Shown piece by piece: positions 1 to 5,331 of a stretch of 5,331 nt of DNA (the first letter of the stretch is position 1; every line of letters starts with the position of its first letter). A model generated the notes under the pieces. That model was not told where the DNA came from and searched no databases. It saw only the letters and a program-made list of their open reading frames with translations. Made by a program: the position numbers and the translations under genes. The DNA is from an uncultured Collinsella sp. (lineage in GTDB: Bacteria; Actinomycetota; Coriobacteriia; Coriobacteriales; Coriobacteriaceae), in the NCBI GenBank assembly GCA_937989795.1, contig CALKBB010000059.1, forward strand, positions 1 to 5,331, written 5' to 3'.

Positions 1-120
1 GGCCGCACGGCGGCATGTGAAGTCGCCTGCTCGGACAGTCCTGACTCGCACGGAGAGCACATTAAGTGCTCTCTGGCTCGTGCGGAACTCGCGATCGACT
101 TCGCATGACGCCGTGTGGCC
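1..120. repeat. Large imperfect inverted repeat (possible structured RNA or palindromic element)
   Basis: Positions 1-25 pair with 96-120: read as plus-strand RNA this gives 22 Watson-Crick pairs, two G-U wobbles (5/116 and 18/103) and one G-A mismatch (13/108). Inside it lie an asymmetric internal loop (26-46 against 85-95), a 6-bp stem (47-52 with 79-84), a one-sided bulge (74-78) and an 8-bp perfect stem (53-60 with 66-73) closed by a five-base ATTAA loop. The arm starts at the first base of the window, so it may extend further left. There is no U-tract after it on either strand, so it does not look like an intrinsic terminator. I do not recognise an RNA family. A long closing stem, a central bubble and a terminal hairpin recall the overall shape of 6S RNA, but no sequence match supports that. 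A MITE-like or REP-like palindromic element is an equally good explanation. Confidence 0.6.
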
Positions 121-147
121 GGGGCGAACGCGAGTCCCGAGGTTTTC

Positions 148-180
148 AAAAAAGCGGTCGGCGCGCAGTGCGCCGACCGC
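148..180 (-). terminator. Intrinsic terminator of the gyrBA operon
   Basis: An 11-bp perfect GC-rich stem (154-164 with 170-180) closes a five-base loop (165-169). On the minus strand it is followed directly by six T residues (153-148). The hairpin begins 40 nt after the gyrA stop codon, which is the expected place for a Rho-independent terminator of the gyrase transcript. On the plus strand no T-tract follows, so it should act in one direction only. Confidence 0.92.
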
Positions 181-220
181 CGATATATGGGGTCTGATAT
201 TTTCTACCAGCTAGGGCCTC

Positions 221-2968
221 TTACTCGTCTAGGAGATCCTCTGGCATGTCGTTGCCGTCGCCTAGGTCGACTGGGGTATTTTCGGCATCGACCGTTGCCT
301 CGGCCTCGGCGCCTTCGCCTTCGGGCTTTTCCTTAGCTGCCGTCATGCGGGCGACAGCGCACACACGGTCGTTGGCGTCGACGGTCATCATCTTGACGCC
401 CTGGGTGGCTCGGCCGGTCTGGCTGATCTCATCGGTCTTGACGCGAATGACCGTCGCGCCTTCCGTCACGATGAACAGCTCGTGCTGCGGGCCCACCGTC
501 TTCATGGCCGCGAGGTTGCCCTTGCGCTCGGTCATTTGGATGGTGTAGACGCCCTGACCGCCGCGGTTCTGCTCCGGGTAATCCGCGACCGGCGTGCGCT
601 TGCCGTAGCCGCGCTCGGTGATGACAAATAGGTCACCGTCGCCGTTGGTAACCTCCATACCCAAAACGCCCACGCCGTCTTTCATGCTAATACCGCGAAC
701 GCCGCTGGTGTCGCGTCCCGTGGCGCGAACCTGGTCCTCGGGGAACATAATCGCCTTGCCCGCAGTGGTGGCCAGGATGATCTTGTCGCCCTCGCGCACA
801 CGGCGCACGGCGAGCAGCGCGTCGTCGTCCCTCAGGTTGATGGCGATCAGACCATCACGGCGGCTACGGTCGTAGGCGCTCATCACGGTCTTCTTGACCA
901 TGCCGCTCTTGGTGGCAAACATCAGGTACTCGTCGGCGGGGAACTCGCGGCAGCTGATGACGCTCGCGATCTTCTCGCCTTCCTCAAAGGGCAGCAGGTT
1001 GACGATCGCCGTGCCGCGCGCCTGGCGCGTACCGACCGGCAGCTCGTGCACCTTCAGGCGGTAGACCTTGCCCTTGCTCGAGAAGAACAGCACGTACTCG
1101 TGCGTGGATGCGATAAACATCTCGTCGATGACGTCGTCCTCTTTAAGGTTGACGCCCGACACGCCCTTGCCGCCGCGCTTCTGGGCGCGGTAGGCAGCCA
1201 CCGGGATACGCCTCACGTAGCCGGTATGGGTAATGGTCACAACCATATCCTCGTCGGCGATGAGGTCCTCGACATCCAGGTCCTTCTCGACATGGCTGAT
1301 CTCGGTGCGGCGTTTGTCGCCGAACTTCTTCGAGATCTCGCGCATCTCCTCCTTGATGACGCCCAGGATCTTCTCCTCATGCGCCAGCAGGTCCTCGTAG
1401 TAGGCGATGGCGCGGCGCAGGCCGTCCAACTCTTCCTGGATCTTGTCGCGCTCCAGGCCGGTCAGGCGACGCAGCTTCATCTCGAGGATGGCCGTGGTTT
1501 GCTCGGGCGTAAAGCCAAAGCGCTCAATCAGGCGGCTGCTGGCCTCGGAGTCGGTCTGCGAGGAGCGGATAATGCTGATAACCTCGTCGATATGGTCGAG
1601 AGCCATCAAGTAGCCCTCGAGGATATGGGCGCGCGCCTGGGCCTTCTTGAGGTCAAAGCGGGTGCGGCGGGTGACGACGTCGACCTGGTGGTCGATGTAG
1701 TGTTGCAGCATCTCGCGCAGGCTCAGACATTTGGGAACGCCGTTGACGAGCGCCAGGTTGTTGGCGCCAAAGGTCGTCTGCAGCGAGGTGTACTTATACA
1801 GGTTGTTGAGCACGACCTGCGGAATGACGCCCTTCTTGAGCTCGATGACCAGACGGATGCCCTTCTGGTTGGACTCGTCGCGCATGTCCGAGATGCCCTC
1901 GATGCGCTTGTCGTTTACGAGCTGGGCGATCTTCTCCTGCAGGGTGCCCTTGTTGACCATGTAGGGGATCTCGGTAAAGACCAGGCGGCTGCGACCGGTC
2001 TTGGTGGATTCCACGTGGGCCTTGGCGCGGACGGTGATGGAGCCGCGGCCGGTCTCGTAGCTCTGCTTAATGCCGGCGCTGCCCATGATGATGGCACCGG
2101 TGGGGAAGTCCGGACCGGGCATGATCTGCATAAGCTCGTCGACGGTGGCATCGGGATTGTCGATCAGGTAGCAGGTAGCCTCGATCGCCTCGGTGAGGTT
2201 GTGCGGGGCGATATTGGTGGCCATGCCGACGGCGATGCCCTGGCTACCGTTGACCAGCAGGTTGGGGAAGCGCGCAGGCAGTGCCACGGGCTCGGCGAGC
2301 GACTCGTCGTAGTTGGGCTGCCAGTCGACGGTATCCTTTTGCAGGTCGCGCAGCAGCTCCATGGCGGGCTTTGCCAGGCGGCTCTCGGTATAACGCATGG
2401 CCGCCGCGCCGTCACCATCGATGTTGCCGAAGTTGCCGTGGCCATCGATGAGCGGCGTGCGCATGGAGAACCACTGCGCCAGACGAACCATGGCCTCGTA
2501 GACCGCGGAGTCACCGTGCGGATGGTACTTGCCGATAACTTCGCCGACCGTCCAGGCCGACTTCTTATGCGGGCGGTTGGGGTAGATGCCGCTCTCGTTC
2601 ATGGCGTACAGAATGCGGCGGTGCACCGGCTTTAGGCCGTCGCGCACGTCCGGCAGTGCGCGCGCCGTGATGACCGACATCGAGTACTCGATGAACGACT
2701 GCTTCATCTCGCGGCCGAACTCCGAAATCTGGAGCTGACCGCCGTTGATGTCCTCGCCGGCCGAGGCGCCGCGATCGACCGCGCCGAAGCTCTCCTCGAG
2801 CTCGGCGTCGTCGTCCTCTTCCTCATCATCATCGGCGTCGGGGTTATAGGAATCCGGAGCGCCGTCCTCGCCCTGCTCGGCGCGGGCGAGCAGGCGCTTC
2901 AGATCATCGGGCATGCCGGCGTCGCCGGCCTCGTCCATACCCTCGTTGTTGTTGATATCGTCTGCCAC
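221..2968 (-). CDS. gyrA: DNA gyrase subunit A
   Basis: This is the DNA breakage-reunion and wrapping subunit of type IIA topoisomerase, acting with GyrB in the cytoplasm as A2B2 to introduce negative supercoils. The product has 915 residues, somewhat longer than the usual 800-880. Residues 1-78 are a non-conserved, very acidic extension (13 of 16 acidic at 44-59). The winged-helix/tower core follows from about 80, with the GKYHPHGDSAVYEAMVR quinolone-pocket segment (Ser154 and Glu158, equivalent to E. coli 83 and 87) and catalytic Tyr193 (E. coli 122). A helical coiled-coil arm spans roughly 430-545. The C-terminal beta-propeller runs about 570-875 and carries the GyrA box QKRGGKG at 596-602, which marks gyrase rather than topoisomerase IV (ParC). 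The tail 880-915 is acidic. The GTG start is chosen because AGGAGG lies 4 nt upstream; the in-frame ATG at codon 11 lacks this. It lies 178 nt after gyrB with no terminator between, so co-transcription is likely. Confidence 0.98.
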   Translation of the reverse strand: MADDINNNEGMDEAGDAGMPDDLKRLLARAEQGEDGAPDSYNPDADDDEEEDDDAELEESFGAVDRGASAGEDINGGQLQISEFGREMKQSFIEYSMSVITARALPDVRDGLKPVHRRILYAMNESGIYPNRPHKKSAWTVGEVIGKYHPHGDSAVYEAMVRLAQWFSMRTPLIDGHGNFGNIDGDGAAAMRYTESRLAKPAMELLRDLQKDTVDWQPNYDESLAEPVALPARFPNLLVNGSQGIAVGMATNIAPHNLTEAIEATCYLIDNPDATVDELMQIMPGPDFPTGAIIMGSAGIKQSYETGRGSITVRAKAHVESTKTGRSRLVFTEIPYMVNKGTLQEKIAQLVNDKRIEGISDMRDESNQKGIRLVIELKKGVIPQVVLNNLYKYTSLQTTFGANNLALVNGVPKCLSLREMLQHYIDHQVDVVTRRTRFDLKKAQARAHILEGYLMALDHIDEVISIIRSSQTDSEASSRLIERFGFTPEQTTAILEMKLRRLTGLERDKIQEELDGLRRAIAYYEDLLAHEEKILGVIKEEMREISKKFGDKRRTEISHVEKDLDVEDLIADEDMVVTITHTGYVRRIPVAAYRAQKRGGKGVSGVNLKEDDVIDEMFIASTHEYVLFFSSKGKVYRLKVHELPVGTRQARGTAIVNLLPFEEGEKIASVISCREFPADEYLMFATKSGMVKKTVMSAYDRSRRDGLIAINLRDDDALLAVRRVREGDKIILATTAGKAIMFPEDQVRATGRDTSGVRGISMKDGVGVLGMEVTNGDGDLFVITERGYGKRTPVADYPEQNRGGQGVYTIQMTERKGNLAAMKTVGPQHELFIVTEGATVIRVKTDEISQTGRATQGVKMMTVDANDRVCAVARMTAAKEKPEGEGAEAEATVDAENTPVDLGDGNDMPEDLLDE

Positions 2969-2971
2969 GTT

Positions 2972-2979
2972 ACCTCCTC
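2972..2979 (-). promoter_or_regulatory. gyrA ribosome binding site
   Basis: The minus strand reads GAGGAGGT. The AGGAGG core (2978-2973) is 4 nt before the GTG at 2968-2966. It decides the GTG start. The same core and the same 4-nt spacing precede gyrB. Confidence 0.9.
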
Positions 2980-2987
2980 ATGGTTTG

Positions 2988-3040
2988 CGTGGTCCATTAG
3001 TTCCCCACCACGGAGACGGATTACCGGGAACACCGGATAA
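2988..3040 (-). other. gyrA leader with two small hairpins
   Basis: Two adjacent inverted repeats lie in the gyrA 5' region. Positions 2988-2993 pair with 3007-3012 (six perfect pairs, 13-base loop), and 3021-3027 pair with 3033-3040 (seven pairs with position 3037 bulged, five-base loop 3028-3032). Neither is followed by a T-run, so they are not intrinsic terminators. I see no convincing sigma-70 promoter here. They might shape gyrA translation or mRNA processing within the gyrBA transcript, but short stems of this size also occur by chance in GC-rich DNA. Confidence 0.4.
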
Positions 3041-3044
3041 CCCT

Positions 3045-3151
3045 CCTAGGTTTTCCAGGTGCCCCAGGTTGCCCTGAAGGATGAGGGCGCACGCCTTGCG
3101 TGCGGCGCTCGAAATCCTGAAGGGCAAGATGGGGTGCCTGGGAAAGCTAGG
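3045..3151. repeat. 107-nt extended inverted repeat between gyrB and gyrA
   Basis: Almost the whole segment folds on itself. Read as plus-strand RNA the pairs are 3045-3049 with 3147-3151, 3051-3066 with 3130-3145 (three of these 16 are G-U), 3069-3075 with 3121-3127, a tandem G-A/A-G step at 3076-3077 against 3119-3120, 3078-3082 with 3114-3118, a short GAG/CTC helix (3083-3085 with 3108-3110), and an apical 6-bp stem (3089-3094 with 3098-3103) with loop CTT. The outer arm contains the gyrB stop codon (3149-3147) and the last complete base of its preceding codon region. No T-tract follows on either strand, so it is not a standard terminator. It may be a structured RNA, an mRNA processing or stability element in the gyrB-gyrA transcript, or a palindromic insertion of MITE type. 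I see no clear target-site duplication. Confidence 0.75.
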
Positions 3152-5177
3152 CGTCTAAGAATCGTGCGTCATGTGCGTGCTTCTCGATGTACTCACGGCG
3201 ATAGCCGACCTCGGAACCCATCAGTTCGCGCACGGCGCGGTCCGCCACCACGGCGTCCTCGATCGACACGCGCTGCAAAATACGGGTCTTGGGGTCCATC
3301 GTCGTCGAGGCAAGCTGCTTGGGGTCCATCTCGCCCAAGCCCTTGTAGCGCTGGACGGTATAGCCTTTGCGCTTCTTGGTAATCTTGCCGTCCTTGGCCT
3401 TGCCGTCCTCGTCGTTGTCGTCGGGGTTCAGGCCCAGGCTCTGAATGGTGTCGCGCAGAATCTCGTCTTCGGGCTGGCGGCCGTTGGGATACACGTAATG
3501 GATCTTGTTGCGCACCTTAATGCCAAAGATGGGCGGGCAGGCGACATAGACATAGCCGGCATCGATCAGCGGGCGCATGTACTTGTAGAAGAACGTCAGC
3601 AGCAGGATGCGGATATGCGCACCGTCAACGTCTGCATCGGTCATGATGATGATCTTGTGGTAGCGCGCCTTGGTGATATCGAAGTCGCCGCCGTCGCCGG
3701 CACTCGTCGTGACGCCGCAGCCGATCGCGGTGATGAGCGACTGGATGGTGTCGCTCGAGAACGCGCGGTGGTCACCCACGCGCTCAACGTTCAAAATCTT
3801 GCCGCGCAGGGGCAGAATCGCCTGGATGTCTCGGCGACGGCCGTCCTTGGCCGAACCGCCTGCCGAGTCACCCTCTACGATAAAGAGCTCGGTCAGCTCG
3901 GCATCGCGCACCGAGCAGTCGGCGAGCTTGCCGGGCAGCGAAGCCGTCTCGAGCAGACTCTTGCGACGGGTCGCCTCGCGCGCCTTGCGGGCAGCGTTGC
4001 GGGCCTTGCAGGCCTGCTGGGCCTTCTTGACGATCTCGCGGGCGGGCTTGGGGTGCTCCTCCAGATAATCGGTCAGTCCATCGGTCACGATCTTGAGCGT
4101 GAGCGCGCGCATGTAGGAACTGCCGAGCTTGGCCTTGGTCTGTCCCTCAAACTGCGGGTCGGGTAGCTTGACCGAGATGACGGCCGAAAGCCCCTCGCGC
4201 ACGTCGTCGCCGCTCAGGTTGGCTTCCTTCTCCTTGAGTAGGTTCTGCTTGCGGGCGTAATCGTTGATCACACGGGTGAGAGCGGTGCGGAAACCCTCGA
4301 GATGCATGCCGCCCTCGGGGGTGTAGATGTCGTTGGCAAACGACATGACGTTCTCGCCGTAGCCGGCATTCCACTGCAGGGATACCTCGACCTCGCCCAT
4401 CTTGGTCACGGGCGCATCCGGATCCGATTTGCCCTCGATATAGATGGGCTCCTTAAAGGCCTCGGGGACGTCCTTGCCCTCGTTAAGGAACTTGACGAAG
4501 TCGATGATGCCGCCCTCGTAGCAGAACTCCTCCACGTGGGGAGTCGCCTCGCGCTCGTCGGTCAGCACGATCTTTAGATTCTTATTGAGGAACGCCGTCT
4601 CTTGCAGACGGTTGTGCAGCGTATCGAAATCGTAGACACAGGTCTCGAAGATCTCGTCGTCGGGCCAGAAGCTGACGGTGGTACCCGTCGAATCCGAGGT
4701 GCCCACGACCTCCATCTTCTTGACGGTCTTGCCGCGCGAGAACTCCATCTCGTAGGTGTTGCCGTCGCGACGAACCTGAACGACCACGCGCTTGGACAGT
4801 GCGTTGACGACGGAGATGCCAACGCCGTGCAGGCCGCCCGAGACCTTATAGGCCGAATTATCGAACTTACCGCCGGCGTGCAAAATCGTCATGACGACCT
4901 CGAGCGTCGGGATCTTTTTAACAGGGTGCTCGTCGACGGGGATACCGCGCCCGTTGTCGACGACCGTGATGGAGTTGTCGGCGTGGACCGTCACCTGGAT
5001 CTCGGTGCAGAAACCGGCCATGGCCTCGTCGACGGAGTTGTCAACGATCTCCCACACCAGGTGATGCAGACCGCTGGCGCTCGTCGAGCCGATGTACATG
5101 CCCGGGCGCTTACGAACGGCCTCGAGACCTTCGAGAATCTTAATCTCGCCGCCATCGTAATCGTTTTCGTTTGCCAC
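3147..5177 (-). CDS. gyrB: DNA gyrase subunit B
   Basis: This is the ATPase subunit of DNA gyrase; it binds and hydrolyses ATP and supplies the Toprim metal site for DNA cleavage by GyrA. Numbering from the GTG start gives 676 residues, a short-type GyrB lacking the large insertion of the E. coli protein. The GHKL ATPase domain (about 10-225) shows catalytic Glu43 and Asn47 in WEIVDNSVDEA, Asp74 and Arg77 in DNGRGIP, Lys104 in HAGGKF and the SGGLHGVG lid at 113-120. The transducer domain carries the QTK loop (Gln346, Lys348). The Toprim domain has EGDSAGG (Glu435), PLRGK at 456-460 and DADVD (Asp514, 516, 518). The C-terminal part has RYKGLGEMDP from 610. A charged, low-complexity stretch lies at about 584-605. 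An upstream in-frame TTG at 5195 is rejected because the Shine-Dalgarno lies inside that extension. It is the first gene of the gyrBA unit and ends in TAG. Confidence 0.98.
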   Translation of the reverse strand: MANENDYDGGEIKILEGLEAVRKRPGMYIGSTSASGLHHLVWEIVDNSVDEAMAGFCTEIQVTVHADNSITVVDNGRGIPVDEHPVKKIPTLEVVMTILHAGGKFDNSAYKVSGGLHGVGISVVNALSKRVVVQVRRDGNTYEMEFSRGKTVKKMEVVGTSDSTGTTVSFWPDDEIFETCVYDFDTLHNRLQETAFLNKNLKIVLTDEREATPHVEEFCYEGGIIDFVKFLNEGKDVPEAFKEPIYIEGKSDPDAPVTKMGEVEVSLQWNAGYGENVMSFANDIYTPEGGMHLEGFRTALTRVINDYARKQNLLKEKEANLSGDDVREGLSAVISVKLPDPQFEGQTKAKLGSSYMRALTLKIVTDGLTDYLEEHPKPAREIVKKAQQACKARNAARKAREATRRKSLLETASLPGKLADCSVRDAELTELFIVEGDSAGGSAKDGRRRDIQAILPLRGKILNVERVGDHRAFSSDTIQSLITAIGCGVTTSAGDGGDFDITKARYHKIIIMTDADVDGAHIRILLLTFFYKYMRPLIDAGYVYVACPPIFGIKVRNKIHYVYPNGRQPEDEILRDTIQSLGLNPDDNDEDGKAKDGKITKKRKGYTVQRYKGLGEMDPKQLASTTMDPKTRILQRVSIEDAVVADRAVRELMGSEVGYRREYIEKHAHDARFLDA

Positions 5178-5180
5178 ACG

Positions 5181-5189
5181 TCCTCCTTC
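5181..5189 (-). promoter_or_regulatory. gyrB ribosome binding site
   Basis: The minus strand reads GAAGGAGGA. The AGGAGG core (5187-5182) lies 4 nt before the GTG at 5177-5175. This excludes the upstream TTG (5195-5193) as start, because the site would then be inside the coding sequence. Confidence 0.9.
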
Positions 5190-5200
5190 AGTCAAGAAAA

Positions 5201-5229
5201 TGTGTACAGCCTTACTAGTTTATCGTAAA
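5201..5229 (-). promoter_or_regulatory. Candidate gyrB promoter
   Basis: gyrB needs its own promoter because a terminator stands directly upstream. The best-spaced pair on the minus strand is TTTACG (5229-5224, 4 of 6 to the -35 consensus), a 17-nt spacer, and TACACA (5206-5201, 3 of 6 to the -10). Transcription would then begin near 5194, leaving a leader of about 17 nt. An alternative -10 is TAAACT (5222-5217, 4 of 6), with a poor -35 inside the terminator hairpin. Both are weak; weak boxes are common at supercoiling-sensitive gyrase promoters, but that is only inference here. The region is certain to matter; the exact boxes are not. Confidence 0.3.
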
Positions 5230-5256
5230 AAAATACCCTCGGGAACGAGGGTATTT
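5227..5256 (-). terminator. Intrinsic terminator of the gene upstream of gyrB
   Basis: An 11-bp perfect stem (5231-5241 with 5246-5256) closes a four-base loop (GGAA on plus, TTCC on minus). On the minus strand the 3' arm runs into seven consecutive T residues (5233-5227), three of them shared with the stem. It begins 26 nt after the stop codon of the partial gene at the right edge, so it should end that transcript before gyrB and separate gyrB expression from the upstream replication-gene unit. Confidence 0.92.
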
Positions 5257-5282
5257 GGCTCTACAAGGCCACCAGATGCGAT

Positions 5283-5331
5283 TTAAGGCTCTTTTTTGCT
5301 TTGCACGCCCTTGGCCCACTCGGCACTGGCT
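5283..5331 (-). CDS. C-terminal end of an unidentified upstream gene (partial; DciA/DUF721 by position)
   Basis: Reading the minus strand in from the right edge, one frame gives ASAEWAKGVQSKKEP and then TAA at 5285-5283. The stop lies 26 nt before an intrinsic terminator in the same direction, which supports a real gene end. Only 15 residues are visible, so the family cannot be read from the sequence. In many Actinobacteria the gene between recF and gyrB encodes a DUF721/DciA-like protein linked to loading of the replicative helicase, and a short, basic, hydrophilic tail would suit such a protein; recF itself is another possibility. The assignment rests on position alone. The other frame open through this stretch would run into the terminator hairpin and is less likely. 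Confidence 0.55.
   Translation of the reverse strand, partial: ASAEWAKGVQSKKEP

Noticed and set aside
1..120. Integron attC site or tRNA gene
   Set aside because: The size would suit an attC site, but the expected GTTRRRY/RYYYAAC core sites at the ends are absent. No cloverleaf or GTTCGA-type T-arm is visible for a tRNA.
17..336. Two short plus-strand open frames over the gyrA 3' end and the terminator
   Set aside because: They read through the inverted repeat, the terminator hairpin or the gyrA tail, are rich in Arg/Pro/Ser, and match nothing I know.
1046..2635. A 529-codon open frame on the plus strand, antisense to gyrA
   Set aside because: It is an antisense shadow of GC-rich gyrA codons. 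Its product is an Ala/Leu/Val/Asp/Gly-rich, low-complexity sequence with no recognisable domain, and gyrA on the other strand is unambiguous.
3033..3042. DnaA box suggesting an origin (TTATCC on the minus strand)
   Set aside because: Only the first half of the TTATNCACA consensus is present and no cluster of boxes or AT-rich unwinding region is seen in the window.
3045..3151. SRP RNA gene or intrinsic terminator
   Set aside because: The conserved SRP helix-8 sequence around GGAAGGAAGCAG is missing, and no T-tract follows the hairpin on either strand.
3171..4166. A 331-codon plus-strand open frame inside gyrB
   Set aside because: Same shadow effect; composition biased to Ala, Leu, Gly, Val and Asp, no recognised motif, fully overlapped by conserved gyrB.
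5190..5195. TTGACT on the minus strand as a gyrB -35 element
   Set aside because: It matches the -35 consensus well but lies 12 nt before the start codon, so a -10 box would fall inside the coding sequence.
4602..5228. A 208-codon plus-strand open frame over the start of gyrB and its promoter
   Set aside because: It runs antisense through the conserved ATPase motifs and the gyrB Shine-Dalgarno, with no domain of its own.

Overview
The window holds a chromosomal DNA gyrase locus read entirely from the minus strand: gyrB (right) followed by gyrA (left), with the last codons of one more minus-strand gene at the right edge. G+C content is high, both starts are GTG behind strong AGGAGG Shine-Dalgarno sites, and the proteins resemble those of Gram-positive, actinobacterial-type gyrases. 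The order (upstream replication-type gene, gyrB, gyrA) is the usual one downstream of dnaA-dnaN-recF in Actinobacteria and Firmicutes. My best guess is a member of the Coriobacteriia, possibly Collinsella or a relative. This is an inference from protein style and gene order, not a database match.

Layout from right to left, in the direction of transcription. At 5283-5331 is the C-terminal end of an unidentified gene. At 5227-5256 is a clear intrinsic terminator that closes that upstream unit. A short gap of about 50 nt must then hold the gyrB promoter. gyrB occupies 3147-5177. A 178-nt gyrB-gyrA gap follows; it is full of secondary structure, including a 107-nt near-complete inverted repeat that begins inside the end of gyrB, and two smaller hairpins nearer gyrA. 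gyrA occupies 221-2968, and a strong intrinsic terminator at 148-180 closes the operon. Positions 1-120 form a second large imperfect inverted repeat that may continue beyond the left edge. I see no gene in 1-220.

GyrB (ATPase and Toprim subunit) and GyrA (DNA cleavage and wrapping subunit) assemble as A2B2 gyrase, which introduces negative supercoils using ATP. All key catalytic residues I looked for are present in both. The genes are ordinary housekeeping genes. What is less ordinary is the strongly acidic N-terminal extension of GyrA (about 78 residues) and the two long intergenic inverted repeats. In both repeats the imperfections are G-U wobbles when read as plus-strand RNA, that is, antisense to the gyrase operon. 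I find no evidence for a mobile element with a transposase, a CRISPR array, a tRNA or an rRNA.
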